The position numbers and the translations under genes were made by a program. This document shows, one piece after another, positions 28,685-38,052 of a DNA stretch of 49,493 bases. Numbering within the stretch: the first letter of the stretch is position 1; every line of letters starts with the position of its first letter. The stretch covers positions 1-49,493 of the forward strand of contig JAKLKF010000052.1 of NCBI GenBank assembly GCA_023150805.1. Direction: 5' to 3'. The notes beneath the pieces are model-generated. The model saw nothing but the letters and a program-made list of their open reading frames with translations. It made no database searches and had not been told where the DNA came from. This DNA comes from Myxococcota bacterium (GTDB lineage Bacteria; Myxococcota_A; UBA796; UBA2385).

Positions 28685-31597
28685 TTGACCGGCAAGCTGA
28701 CGCAGACATCCCCCCTCTCCTCCACCCCTCCGACGGCGACGGGCCGCCCGACGCGCCTGGCCCTGGCCCTGCTGCTGCTGGCCCCCGGCGCGGCGCTGCC
28801 GCTGTCGGTGGCCCTGCTCAGCCCGCCGGCCGCGGCCGCCGACCTGACCGGCCAGCTCCGCGGCACGGTGGTCGACGGCGACGGCATCCCCGTGCCGGGC
28901 GTGGTGGTCAACATCACGGGCGACGCGCTGCAGGGCGGCAAGAGCATCGACAGCGACGCCGACGGCGAGTTCCGCGTGCTCGGCCTGCCGCCGGGCGAGT
29001 ACCGGGTCGAGGCGCTCAAGGCCGGCTTCCAGACGGTCGCGGTCACGGTGCGGGTGTTCACCGGGCGGTCGAGCCAGGTGGACATCGTGATGCCGATGGC
29101 CGAGGCGGGCGAGGAGATCGTCATCGTCGAGCAGAAGCCGACGGTCGACGTGACCAGCACCCGCACGGGCCTGGTGCTCACCAAGGAGATGATGCGGGAC
29201 ATCCCCAACCCGGCGCGCGACTACCAGACGGCGGCCACCCTGGCGCCGGGCGTGGTCGGCGGGGGGAACCCCAACATGCGCGGTGGCGTGATGACCACCA
29301 ACCAGTACTTCATCGACGGCGTCAACACGACCGACCCGCTGACGGGCACCTTCTCCAGCAACCTGAACTTCGACGCCATCGAAGAGGTGCAGACCATCAC
29401 CGGCGGCATGGACGCCGAGTACGGCCGGGCGCTGGGCGGCGCGCTGAACATCGTCACCCGCTCGGGCGGCAACGACTTCGAGGGCGACGTGCAGGTGCTG
29501 TACAGCAGCAAGGCGACGCGCCTGTACAAGCCCCTGCCCGAGGAAGGCGACGCCGACGACATCGAGTACTTCGACATGTCGACGGCCGTGAACGTGGGCG
29601 GCCCCATCGTCAAGGACAAGCTCTGGTTCTTCACCAGCTTCCAGCTCAACCGCTCCGTGTACGAGGAGACGGTCCCCGACGAGGTCGGGCGCGACGAGGC
29701 GATGGCCCCCCGGTACTGGAACAGCGAGTACTACTACGGCAAGCTGACCTGGTCGCCGCACGCCGATCACCGCGTCTGGGGCCTGTTCTCTGCCGATCCG
29801 ACCAGCATCGAGAACAGCACCCAGGACGTCTACACCCTCTCCAGCGGCGAGGAGTGGTGGAAGCAGGGCGGCTGGATGGCCAGCGTGGGCCACCAGTGGA
29901 CCCCCAGCGCCAGCGCCATCCTGGAGACCGAGGCCTTCACCCAGCGCTCCTACATCGTCACCCGGCCGATCCAGGAGCTGTGGTGCAAGCGCGGACAGTG
30001 GGACGACTGCGATCCGGCCAGCAACTACGGCTATGACGAGCCCGGCTGGTTCAGCAACACGGGCTTCGCCTACGGCCCCGAGCCCTACTGGTCCAACAGC
30101 TACAGAAACCGCCACAGCCTGAACTCGGCGCTGACGCTGCTGTTCACGGCGCTCGGCGAGCACGAGGCCAAGACGGGCGTCAACGTCGAGCTGATGCAGT
30201 CCTACGCCGACGCCGCGGGCGTGGGCCCCGAGCTGCCCGAGGAGCAGGGGGCGGACCCGGACACCAGCGGCTACGCCTACTACGAGCCGGGCGAGGGCTG
30301 CGATCCCAACGACCCCTCCTGCTACGTGCCGGACACGCTCTACGTCTACAACAGCCAGTACGACGCGACGACGGCGGGCGTGCTCTTCGCCTGGTACATC
30401 CAGGACGTCTGGCAGCCGACCGAGCGCCTGACCGTGCGCCCCGGCGTGCGGCTGGACTTCAGCTCGCTGTACATGCGGCCCTTCTTCGACGCCGAGTTCT
30501 CCGACAAGCAGGTGTTCAGCGCGCTCAACGTCGCCCCGCGCCTGGGCGCGGCCTACGACCTGACGGGCGACGGCAAGACCAGCGTGCGCGCCTACTACGG
30601 GCGCTTCTACGACCCGGGCTACCTGGTCATCGCCGACACGCTGTCGGACACCGACACGGGCTACACGACCTACTCCTGGGACGAGGCGCGCGGCGCGTGG
30701 GCCGAGTCCGGCCAGTCCGGCGCCGGCTACTTCCTGCTGGGCGAGGACATCAAGACGCCGCACAGCGACGAGTTCAACGTCGGCATCAGCCGGGACGTGG
30801 GCGACGGCTGGGGCCTGGACCTGGGCATCACCTACGAGGAGACGAACAACCAGTGGGAAGATGACGAGGTCAACCAGATCTGGAACGAGGACGGGACCAA
30901 CGTCATCGGCGGCCGCAACGGCAGCATGAGCTCGGTCTACCGCCTGCGGACCCCCGACGAGGTGTTCAACAAGTACACCTCGGTCGAGTTCCAGGCCAAC
31001 CGCCAGTTCGACGAGAACTGGGGAATGGTCAGCTCCTACACCTGGAGCCGGACCTTCGGCTTCCTGCAGGAGAACACCACCGCGGTCGCCAGCGGCTCCT
31101 TCGACAACTACACGCAGAACGGCGTGGACGTCGGCCTGCAGCCCTATGACGTGCCGCACAACTTCAAGGTCGCCGGCTCCTACCGCGACGACGACGCCCT
31201 GCCCCTGTCCGAGACCGCCGCCATCGGCTTCATCACGGGCTGGAACCTGGGCGCCCGCAGCGGCTACCCCTACCGCAAGGCCTACTACAACCAGTACTAC
31301 GGCGGCTGGTACAACTCCGAGGATCCCATCGACGGCACCTACCGCCTGCCGATGCGCACCTTCGTGGACCTCAAGGTCGGCCTGTCGGTCAAGGCCTGGC
31401 GCACCACCTGGGACCTGACCGCCGAGTGCTTCAACGTCTTCAACGACCGCACGGTGCTGGCCGTGGACACCCGCTACGGGGACACCGACGGCGAGGGCGT
31501 CTACGCCGACAGCAACGGCGAGCCCTACTGGGGTCGGCCGACGGCCTACCAGGACCCCCGGTACTTCCAGTTCGGCCTGCGCGGGGAGTTCAACTGA
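28685..31597 (+). CDS. Oar-like TonB-dependent outer-membrane receptor
   Basis: 970 aa. Signal peptide (about 1-50, ending AAA), then a carboxypeptidase-regulatory-like beta domain (about 53-120: GTVVDGDGIPVPGVVVNI ... GEFRVLGLPPGEYRVEA), then a plug domain (NMRGGVMTTNQYFIDGVNTTDPLTG, AEYGRALGGALNIVTRSGGN) and a long 22-strand-type barrel rich in Tyr/Trp ending in F-N. This arrangement is that of Oar of Myxococcus and related receptors, which export or import peptides or proteins across the outer membrane. TTG start was chosen because GGGAGG lies six bases upstream. TAGACT and TACGGT in the intergenic region are candidate -10 boxes. The stop overlaps an ATG (TGATG) leading to the lipoprotein gene. 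Confidence 0.9.
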   Translation: MTGKLTQTSPLSSTPPTATGRPTRLALALLLLAPGAALPLSVALLSPPAAAADLTGQLRGTVVDGDGIPVPGVVVNITGDALQGGKSIDSDADGEFRVLGLPPGEYRVEALKAGFQTVAVTVRVFTGRSSQVDIVMPMAEAGEEIVIVEQKPTVDVTSTRTGLVLTKEMMRDIPNPARDYQTAATLAPGVVGGGNPNMRGGVMTTNQYFIDGVNTTDPLTGTFSSNLNFDAIEEVQTITGGMDAEYGRALGGALNIVTRSGGNDFEGDVQVLYSSKATRLYKPLPEEGDADDIEYFDMSTAVNVGGPIVKDKLWFFTSFQLNRSVYEETVPDEVGRDEAMAPRYWNSEYYYGKLTWSPHADHRVWGLFSADPTSIENSTQDVYTLSSGEEWWKQGGWMASVGHQWTPSASAILETEAFTQRSYIVTRPIQELWCKRGQWDDCDPASNYGYDEPGWFSNTGFAYGPEPYWSNSYRNRHSLNSALTLLFTALGEHEAKTGVNVELMQSYADAAGVGPELPEEQGADPDTSGYAYYEPGEGCDPNDPSCYVPDTLYVYNSQYDATTAGVLFAWYIQDVWQPTERLTVRPGVRLDFSSLYMRPFFDAEFSDKQVFSALNVAPRLGAAYDLTGDGKTSVRAYYGRFYDPGYLVIADTLSDTDTGYTTYSWDEARGAWAESGQSGAGYFLLGEDIKTPHSDEFNVGISRDVGDGWGLDLGITYEETNNQWEDDEVNQIWNEDGTNVIGGRNGSMSSVYRLRTPDEVFNKYTSVEFQANRQFDENWGMVSSYTWSRTFGFLQENTTAVASGSFDNYTQNGVDVGLQPYDVPHNFKVAGSYRDDDALPLSETAAIGFITGWNLGARSGYPYRKAYYNQYYGGWYNSEDPIDGTYRLPMRTFVDLKVGLSVKAWRTTWDLTAECFNVFNDRTVLAVDTRYGDTDGEGVYADSNGEPYWGRPTAYQDPRYFQFGLRGEFN

Positions 31598-31641
31598 TGC
31601 GCCCCTCCACCTCGACCCTTCCCTCGCGGGAGGACCGCCCC

Positions 31642-33468
31642 ATGATCCACCGCAACCCCTCCCTCCTGCTGTCGACCCTGGGCCTGCCGGCGCTGCTCCT
31701 GCTCTCCTGCCAGGGTGAGCAGGGCATCGACCGCACCGTCATCGTCGGCCAGCTCCAGCTCACGCCCGCCCAGGCGGACGAGGGCGGAGACAGCGTCGCC
31801 TCGCCCAACGACGAGGCGCTGGTCGAGATGCCGATCCTGACCTACCGACACATGACGGTGAACGGGACCGCGCGCGACTACGGCAACGAGGGCGACGCCG
31901 ACATCGACGCCTACCTATTCCGCACGGCCGGCGCCGGCGATCTGTCCTTCACCTTCGAGTACGCCACCGGCAGCGAGCTGTACTGGCCGGATCACAACGG
32001 GATGGCCGCGGGCGAGGCGCCCCAGTGGCGGGACACCGTGGTCTACAAGGTCGAGGTCATCGACCCGGCCTGGACCGACCCGGAGACCGGCGACTACATG
32101 GTCCTGGCCAGCTTCGACGACGAAGCGGGCTTCGGCGGGCTCATCGAGTTCTCGTGGGCCGACGTGACGGTGCCCAGCGCGGGCGGCGGCGTGTACGCGC
32201 CCTACGCCGACGGGGTGCCCGCCGGCACCCAGCTCGGCATCCGGGTGACGGCCGTCAAGGGCGACTCCGCGGGCGACACCTCCTACCGGATCGCCATCAA
32301 CGGGCTGGATCCGAACGACGGCGAGATCAAGGTCGGCGCCTACCTCTCCGGGGATCCCACCGACCGCGGCAGCCCCGTCGCCGGCGGCACTGCCTACGGC
32401 TGGTGGTGGGATGACGCCACCCTGACCTGGACCGGCTGGTACCGGCTGGAGGGCGGCGTGCGGCGCGTCGTCGAGTGCGAGGTCGGCGACCAGGAGTGCA
32501 TGGACAGCATCTCCGGCGAGTCGGCCTCGGGCGGCGAGAGCGCGCGCAGCGCGGCGCCGGACGGCGGCACGGACACCGGCGGCGACGGTGGCACCACGGA
32601 CGGTGGCACCACGGACGGTGGCACCACGGACGGTGGCACCACGGACGGCGGCACCACGGACGGTGGCACCACGGACGGTGGCACCACGGACGGTGGCACC
32701 ACCGACGGCGGCACCACCGACGGTGGCACCACCGACGGCGGCACCACGGACGGTGGCACCACCGACGGCGGCGCCTCGGACGGCGGCACGACCGACGGCG
32801 GCACCACCGACGGCGGCACGACCGACGGCGGTACCGCCGAGGAGCCCGAGGAGCCCAGCTACACGGGCAACGTCAACGAGGGCCTGGACGAGGTCTACAT
32901 CATGGCGGGGACCTTCTCCTCGCTGGGCGGGTCCATCCCTGGCGGCACCCTGTACTCGACGTCCATGGTCCACGTCCCCCTCGAGGGCCAGTACGTCGTG
33001 GTCGACGAGATGGTGGTGATCGACGATCTCTCGCCCAAGGTCTACGGCTGGCTGGCCACCGAGGACGTGGACGGGAGCCTGGAGAGCCCCTTCGTGCTGC
33101 CCGAGGCGACCGGCCCCGGCTTCGTCGACGTGATCTCGGGCTCGCTGCTGTACGAGATCGACGACCCGCAGGGCAACAACGAGACGGACGCCTACCTGCT
33201 CTCCGTGGGCGAGTCGCTCAACGGCACCTTCACCGCGAGCTGGACGGACGCCGGCGCCAACCTGGACCTCTACCTGCTGGACGCCGATCTCAACTACATC
33301 GCGGCGGCCTACCTGCTGGGCGACACCAACCCCGAGGGCTTCAACGCCAGCGGCGACTTCGGCATCGTCTTCGAGCCGGGCGAGATCTACTACGTCGAGA
33401 TGCAGTCCTGGCTCGGCGTGGCCGGCGAGAAGCCCTACACCATCGAGATCGAGTGGTCCTCGCCCTGA
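31642..33468 (+). CDS. Lipoprotein with TTDGG-repeat linker and pre-peptidase C-terminal domain
   Basis: 608 aa. The ATG with GGGAGG upstream gives a signal peptide with lipobox LLSC21; an ATG overlapping the receptor stop is in the same frame 15 codons upstream. The N-terminal domain (about 55-300) is beta-rich and includes [17 protein letters not shown], a PPC-like pattern; then about 16 units of T-T-D-G-G as a linker (about 315-400); then a C-terminal domain with [22 protein letters not shown] and [11 protein letters not shown], a pre-peptidase C-terminal (PPC) fold. Tight coupling to the Oar-like receptor suggests it is a surface partner of that receptor. No catalytic motif. Confidence 0.75.
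   Translation: MIHRNPSLLLSTLGLPALLLLSCQGEQGIDRTVIVGQLQLTPAQADEGGDSVASPNDEALVEMPILTYRHMTVNGTARDYGNEGDADIDAYLFRTAGAGDLSFTFEYATGSELYWPDHNGMAAGEAPQWRDTVVYKVEVIDPAWTDPETGDYMVLASFDDEAGFGGLIEFSWADVTVPSAGGGVYAPYADGVPAGTQLGIRVTAVKGDSAGDTSYRIAINGLDPNDGEIKVGAYLSGDPTDRGSPVAGGTAYGWWWDDATLTWTGWYRLEGGVRRVVECEVGDQECMDSISGESASGGESARSAAPDGGTDTGGDGGTTDGGTTDGGTTDGGTTDGGTTDGGTTDGGTTDGGTTDGGTTDGGTTDGGTTDGGTTDGGASDGGTTDGGTTDGGTTDGGTAEEPEEPSYTGNVNEGLDEVYIMAGTFSSLGGSIPGGTLYSTSMVHVPLEGQYVVVDEMVVIDDLSPKVYGWLATEDVDGSLESPFVLPEATGPGFVDVISGSLLYEIDDPQGNNETDAYLLSVGESLNGTFTASWTDAGANLDLYLLDADLNYIAAAYLLGDTNPEGFNASGDFGIVFEPGEIYYVEMQSWLGVAGEKPYTIEIEWSSP
32586..32835 (+). repeat. 15-bp tandem repeat encoding TTDGG
   Basis: About 16 copies of GGTGGCACCACGGAC and variants; later copies carry synonymous changes (GGCGGCACCACCGAC). 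Each unit encodes five residues, so slippage changes linker length without a frameshift. Confidence 0.92.
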
Positions 33469-33483
33469 GGGGCGGTCACCCGC

Positions 33484-34383
33484 TCACCGCAGCGCCGCCT
33501 CCAGCTCGTCCATGAAGCCGCCGGTGCCGATCCCCAGGTCGGTGCCGGGCTCCACGGGGGCGCCGCTCTTGGGGTCCAGGCCGCAGCGCCGGCGCAGGTC
33601 CTGGTCGAGCAGGTGGCTGGGCCGCACGTTGCCCAGCGCCGCGAAGATGTTGCCCTTGACCTTCGGGTTCTCGGCGTTCAGCTCGGCGAGCAGCGCCTTG
33701 ACCTTCTTGCGGTGCAGGTGCTCCTGGCTGCCACACAGGTCGCAGGGGATGACCGGGAAGGCGTGCAGGGCGGCGAAGCGGGCGACGTCCTCCTCGGCGC
33801 AGGTGGCCAGCGGCCGGATGATGACGTTGCGCCCGTCGTCGCTGACCAGCTTGGGGGGCATGGCCTTGAGCTGGCCCGAGTACAGCAGGTTGAGCATCAC
33901 CGTCTCGATGACGTCGTCCATGTGGTGGCCCAGCGCCAGCTTGTTGCAGCCCAGCTCGACGGCGGCGTCGTACAGGATGCCGCGCCGCAGCCGGCTGCAC
34001 AGGCTGCAGAAGGTCTTGCCCTCGGGGATCTTCTCCTTGACGACGCTGTAGGTGTCGCGCTGGAGCATCCGGTAGGGCAGACCCTGCTCCTGCAGCCAGC
34101 CCTCCAGCAGGTGGCCCGGGAAGCCGGGGTGCCCCTGGTCCAGGTTCACGCAGATGATCTCGAAGTCGAAGGGCACCTTGCGCTGCACCTCGCGCAAGAG
34201 CCACGTCATCACGTAGCTGTCCTTGCCACCGGACATGCAGGCCATGATGCGGTCGCCCGGCTCGATGAGCGCGAACTCCTCGCTGAGCTGGCCCACCTTG
34301 CGCAGCAGGCGCTTCTCCAGGCGGAAGCGCTCGGCTTGGGGGGAGAGGTCCTGGTCCTGCTCGACGCGGGGGTCGGCCTGCAT
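33484..34383 (-). CDS. ttcA: tRNA 2-thiocytidine(32) synthetase TtcA
   Basis: 299 aa. PP-loop ATPase that thiolates C32 of tRNAs using a [4Fe-4S] cluster. The PP-loop is S51-G-G-K-D-S56 and the two cysteine pairs are C126-S-L-C129 and C214-D-L-C217, together with the GHHxDD block (LALGHHMDDVIET) that defines the TtcA/TtuA group; DQGHPGFPG and the length fit TtcA rather than TtuA (no zinc fingers). The ATG is weakly supported by a ribosome site. It converges on the PPC lipoprotein gene (15 bases apart) and is divergent from the ABC ATPase gene. Confidence 0.93.
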   Translation of the reverse strand: MQADPRVEQDQDLSPQAERFRLEKRLLRKVGQLSEEFALIEPGDRIMACMSGGKDSYVMTWLLREVQRKVPFDFEIICVNLDQGHPGFPGHLLEGWLQEQGLPYRMLQRDTYSVVKEKIPEGKTFCSLCSRLRRGILYDAAVELGCNKLALGHHMDDVIETVMLNLLYSGQLKAMPPKLVSDDGRNVIIRPLATCAEEDVARFAALHAFPVIPCDLCGSQEHLHRKKVKALLAELNAENPKVKGNIFAALGNVRPSHLLDQDLRRRCGLDPKSGAPVEPGTDLGIGTGGFMDELEAALR

Positions 34384-34496
34384 GGGGCACTCGCCGTTCT
34401 CGGGGGTGCCCCTGGTTAGCGCGACCTCCGCCCCTGCGCAGCCCGCGCCGCGCCGACGACCCGGCCGGTTAGGCCACCTCCTCCCCGGAGCGAGAA

Positions 34497-35444
34497 GTGG
34501 CCGCCATCGAGGTCGTCGACCTGCGCAAGCACTACGGCGCCCTGCAGGCCCTGCAGGGCATCTCCTTCCGCGTCGAGCCCGGCGAGGTGGTCGGCTTCCT
34601 GGGCCCCAACGGCGCCGGCAAGAGCACGGCGATGAAGGTGCTGACCGGCTTCATCGCGCCGACGGCCGGCACGGCCCGGGTGATGGGCCACGACGTGCTG
34701 ACCGACTCGCTCCAGGCGCGGCAGCACCTGGGCTACCTGCCCGAGAACGCGCCGATCTACGCCGACATGCGGGTGCGGGACTACCTGGACTACGTCGGGC
34801 GGATCCGCGGCCTGGGCGGCGCCGAGCGCGACCGCGCCATTCACCGCGTCGCCGGCCAGTGCGGCATCGGCGAGCGGCTGGGCCAGCAGGTCGGCGAGCT
34901 GTCCAAGGGCTACCGCCAGCGCGTGGGCCTGGCCCAGGCCCTGCTCCACGCGCCGCCGATCCTGATCCTGGACGAGCCGACCACCGGCCTGGACCCGAAC
35001 CAGATCGTCGAGATCCGCAACCTGATCCGCGAGATCGGCCGCAAGCGCACCGTCCTGCTGTCGACCCACATCCTCAGCGAAGTGCAGGCCACCTGCGACC
35101 GGGTGGTGATCATCCACCAGGGCCGGCTGGTCGCCGACGGCAACACGGCCGAGGTGACCACGCGCGAGCAGGGCGGCCAGCTCGTCCAGGCGGTCTTCGC
35201 CGCGGGCAAGGTGGCGCTGGACCGGCCAGCGGTGCGGCGGGCGCTGGAGGGGCTGCCGGGCGTGCGCCGGGTGAGCGACCTGCAGGCCGAGGACCCCGCC
35301 TGGCACGCCTTCGAGGTGCTGGCCGACCGCGACCCGCGCGCCGCGATCTTCCAGCTCGCCGTCGATCGCAGCCTGACCCTGGTGGAGCTGGCCCGCGAGC
35401 GCACCAACCTCGAAGAGGTGTTCCGCCGGCTGACCCACGCCTGA
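34497..35444 (+). CDS. ABC transporter ATP-binding protein (ABC-2/GldA type)
   Basis: 315 aa. Walker A G36-P-N-G-A-G-K-S-T44, signature LSKGYRQRVGLAQAL, Walker B ILILDEPTTGLD, and H-loop STHILSE are intact. The C-terminal ~90 residues form the extra domain typical of ABC-2 exporters of the GldA/NatA/CcmA group (gliding, polysaccharide or drug export). No permease gene follows; the next gene is on the opposite strand, so the partner must be elsewhere. GTG start with GGAG six bases upstream. Confidence 0.9.
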   Translation: MAAIEVVDLRKHYGALQALQGISFRVEPGEVVGFLGPNGAGKSTAMKVLTGFIAPTAGTARVMGHDVLTDSLQARQHLGYLPENAPIYADMRVRDYLDYVGRIRGLGGAERDRAIHRVAGQCGIGERLGQQVGELSKGYRQRVGLAQALLHAPPILILDEPTTGLDPNQIVEIRNLIREIGRKRTVLLSTHILSEVQATCDRVVIIHQGRLVADGNTAEVTTREQGGQLVQAVFAAGKVALDRPAVRRALEGLPGVRRVSDLQAEDPAWHAFEVLADRDPRAAIFQLAVDRSLTLVELARERTNLEEVFRRLTHA

Positions 35445-35465
35445 GGCGGGTCGGCTCAGCTCAGG
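35440..35465. terminator. Short inverted repeat between convergent genes
   Basis: CCTGAG and CTCAGG, containing or adjoining the stop codons of the two converging genes, could form a 6-bp stem. Same style as the hairpin at the kinase stop, but weak. Confidence 0.25.
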
Positions 35466-35995
35466 ACCAGGCCGACCACCAGGAACACCAGCAGCAGGAT
35501 CACGGTCCCGACGACCAGCCAGGCCAGGGGCAGGCGATCGCGCGGGGGCGGCGAGACGGCCCGGATGACCTGGGAGATCTCCTGCGCGCCGCTGGTCGGC
35601 TCGTCCCCGTCCTGCGACGCCTTCCGCCAGCCCGCGATGCGGCGCTCCCCCTCGGCCTCCTGCGGGTCGACGCCCATCACGTCGAAGACCTGGCGCAGGG
35701 CGGGCACCTCGGTCACGGGGACCCACGCGGCCTGGCGCCCGGCGGCGCCCAGGGGCGGCCAGGCAGGGCCGACGGGGGGCGGTCGCACCTTGCAGCGGCT
35801 GTCGACCACCCCCGAGTACACCATGGCCCGGAGAGCCAGCAGGTCGACCAGGCCGCGCGAGCGCCCGTCCGACCCGCGCAGCTCGTACTCCCAGGACTGC
35901 TCGGGCCTGCCCGTCTCGGTCGCCTCGTCGTGGGTGGGCTCGTCGTGCGTGGGCTCGACGGAGGGGCCGTCGGCTGGCGTGGTCTGCGGGCTCAT
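35456..35995 (-). CDS. Tail-anchored protein with GYF_2-like domain
   Basis: 179 aa. An acidic N-terminus with a repeated PTHDE motif (about 13-25), then a segment W-E-Y-E-L ... G-L-V-D-L-x-x-L-R-x-M-V-Y-S-G-V-V ... W-V-P-V-T-E-V-P that resembles the GYF_2/DUF4339 domain (weak match by eye), and a single C-terminal membrane helix (about 158-178) with almost nothing after it. So most of the protein should face the cytoplasm, anchored by its tail. ATG with GAGG five bases upstream. Divergent from selB. Function unknown; GYF_2 domains usually bind partner proteins. Confidence 0.6.
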   Translation of the reverse strand: MSPQTTPADGPSVEPTHDEPTHDEATETGRPEQSWEYELRGSDGRSRGLVDLLALRAMVYSGVVDSRCKVRPPPVGPAWPPLGAAGRQAAWVPVTEVPALRQVFDVMGVDPQEAEGERRIAGWRKASQDGDEPTSGAQEISQVIRAVSPPPRDRLPLAWLVVGTVILLLVFLVVGLVLS

Positions 35996-36043
35996 GGCGA
36001 CCTCGGCACGGGGGCGACGACCGGTGGGGCCGCGCGCGACAAC

Positions 36044-36049
36044 AGGGTA
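36044..36049 (-). promoter_or_regulatory. Candidate -10 box TACCCT
   Basis: TACCCT on the minus strand about 49 bases before the tail-anchored protein gene, with the same sequence as the boxes before the PLC-like and PEGA genes. It sits in the 121-base divergent region shared with selB, for which TATCCG at 36059 is a weak candidate. Confidence 0.35.
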
Positions 36050-36116
36050 CCCCTTGGTATCCGACCGGGCACGCCCTGGCGCGCCCCGCCCCCCTCCGCC
36101 GAGGCCGCCCGCCCCC

Positions 36117-37955
36117 ATGTCCTCGCACCTCGTCGTCGGCACCGCCGGCCACATCGACCACGGCAAGACGACGCTGGTGCGCGCCCTCACCGGGGTCGAC
36201 CTGGACACCCTGCCCGAGGAGCGCGCCCGCGGCATCACCATCGCGCTGGGCTTCACGCACCTGGACCTGGGCGGCGACCGGACGCTCTCCTTCGTCGACG
36301 TGCCCGGCCACGAGCGCCTGGTGCGCACGATGATCGCCGGCGCCACCGGGCTGGACGCCGTCCTGCTGTGCGTGAGCGCCGTCGAGGGCGTCATGCCCCA
36401 GACCCGCGAGCACCTCGACATCCTGCGCCTGCTCGGCGTACGCCAGGGCCTGTGCGTCCTGACCATGGCCGACCTCGTGGACGAGGAGATGCTGGCCCTG
36501 GCCACCATGGACGTCGAGGAGGCCGTCGCCGGCAGCTTCCTCGATGGTGCGCCGATCCTGGCCGTCGCCGTGCCCCCCGACGGCGCGCCTCCCCGGGGAC
36601 TGGACGCCCTGCGGGCGGCGCTGGCGACCCTGGCGCCGGCGGAGCGCAGCGCCACGGGCCCGTTCCGCTTGCCCATCGACCGCGCCTTCGTGCGCCGGGG
36701 CTTCGGCACGGTGGTCACCGGCACGCTGCGCTCGGGCGAGCTGCGGGACGGCGACGAGGTGGAGGTCCTGCCCGACGGCATCCGGACGCGCGTCCGGGGG
36801 CTGCAGGTCCACGGCCACCCGGTCGCGGCCAGCCAGGCCGGCCAGCGCACGGCGGTCAACCTGGCCGGGGTGGAGCGGGACGACCTGGCCCGCGGCCAGG
36901 TGCTGGTCCACCCGGGGCGGATCGAGCCGGCCAGCGTCATCGACTGCCGCGTCCACCACCTGCCGGGGGCGCCGGCCCTGCCCGACGGCGCCCGGGTCCG
37001 CCTGCTCTCGGGCACCGCCGAGGTGATGGCGGCCCTGTCGGTGATCGACGGCGAGGCGCTGGCGCCGGGCCAGGATCACCTGGTCCAGCTCCGCACCGAG
37101 GCCCCGCTGGTGCTGCTTCCGGGCGACCGGCTGGTGTTGCGGCGGGAGAGCCCGGTGGAGACCCTGGGCGGCGGCGAGGTGCTCGACCCCTGGGCGCCGC
37201 GCGCGCGCCGCCGGGACCACGCCCGCGTGGCCGCGGAGCTGCGCGCCCTCCTGGCGGGCGACCGCTCGGTGCTGCTGTCCCGCGCCGGCGACACGGGCCT
37301 GTCGCCCGCGCGGGCGGCCCTGCTGGGGGTCACCGGCGGGGCCCCGCTGGGCGACCGGCTGGTGCACCCCGACCGGGTGGCGTGGCTGCAGGCCCGCCTG
37401 GGCGAGGCCCTGGACACCTGGCACCGGGAGCGTCCGCTGACCCCCGGCGCCCCCCGCCGCGACCTGCGCCGCGGGCCCCTCGCCCACCTCGACGACCGGG
37501 CCTTCGACGCCCTGGTGGCCCTGGCCGCCGCGCGGGGCGAGCTGGTCCTGGAGGGCCCGGTCCTGCGCCGCCCGACCTGGCGGATCCAGCCGACCGCCGC
37601 GCAGCAGGCGGTGCTGGACGGCCTGCGGGCCGAGGTCGCGGCCGGGGGGCTGGACGGGGTCTCGGCGGGGGCGCTCCTGGCCCGCGAGCCGGACGCCTTC
37701 ATGCTGCTGGTGGCGCGCGGCGACCTGGTCCGGATGGGCGACCGGGTGGTCGACGGTGCCCTGCTGCAGCCCCTCCTGGCCCAGGTGCGCGCCTGGTTCG
37801 ACGCCCACGCGGCGATGAGCCCCACCGAGTTCAAGGACCTGTCGGGCCTCTCGCGCCGCATGGCCATCCCGCTGCTGGAGTGGCTGGACGCCAGCGGCCT
37901 GACCTCCCGCCAGGGCGACCAGCGGGTGGCGGGACCGGCCCTTCGCCGGGCCTGA
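36117..37955 (+). CDS. selB: Selenocysteine-specific elongation factor SelB
   Basis: 612 aa. GTPase that brings selenocysteinyl-tRNA to UGA codons followed by a SECIS element. G1 is GTAGHIDHGKT (8-18), G3 DVPGHE, with the EF-Tu-like domains 2-3 after it (RAFVRRGFGTVVTGTL). The C-terminal ~270 residues form winged-helix repeats ending in the RNA-binding WH4 (SPTEFKDLSGLSRRMAIPLLEWLD...GDQRV). The G4 box reads T116-M117-A-D119, where SelB normally has T-K-A-D or N-K-x-D: the conserved Lys is Met. Length is normal. No selA, selD or tRNA-Sec gene is in the window. ATG start, 121 bases from the divergent gene. Confidence 0.93.
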   Translation: MSSHLVVGTAGHIDHGKTTLVRALTGVDLDTLPEERARGITIALGFTHLDLGGDRTLSFVDVPGHERLVRTMIAGATGLDAVLLCVSAVEGVMPQTREHLDILRLLGVRQGLCVLTMADLVDEEMLALATMDVEEAVAGSFLDGAPILAVAVPPDGAPPRGLDALRAALATLAPAERSATGPFRLPIDRAFVRRGFGTVVTGTLRSGELRDGDEVEVLPDGIRTRVRGLQVHGHPVAASQAGQRTAVNLAGVERDDLARGQVLVHPGRIEPASVIDCRVHHLPGAPALPDGARVRLLSGTAEVMAALSVIDGEALAPGQDHLVQLRTEAPLVLLPGDRLVLRRESPVETLGGGEVLDPWAPRARRRDHARVAAELRALLAGDRSVLLSRAGDTGLSPARAALLGVTGGAPLGDRLVHPDRVAWLQARLGEALDTWHRERPLTPGAPRRDLRRGPLAHLDDRAFDALVALAAARGELVLEGPVLRRPTWRIQPTAAQQAVLDGLRAEVAAGGLDGVSAGALLAREPDAFMLLVARGDLVRMGDRVVDGALLQPLLAQVRAWFDAHAAMSPTEFKDLSGLSRRMAIPLLEWLDASGLTSRQGDQRVAGPALRRA

Positions 37956-37988
37956 ACCCGCCGCCTGGAGCAAGGCGCCCTGGTCTGC

Positions 37989-37994
37989 TACCCT
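37989..37994 (+). promoter_or_regulatory. Candidate -10 box TACCCT
   Basis: TACCCT about 58 bases before the PEGA gene. A hairpin with 6-bp stem CCCGAG/CTCGGG (37996-38011) starts right after it and would form the first bases of the transcript, or else terminate selB. Confidence 0.4.
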
Positions 37995-38052
37995 GCCCGA
38001 GCCCCCTCGGGTCGCCCGCCCCCTTGCCCCCTGTCCTTCGACGGAACCGCCC

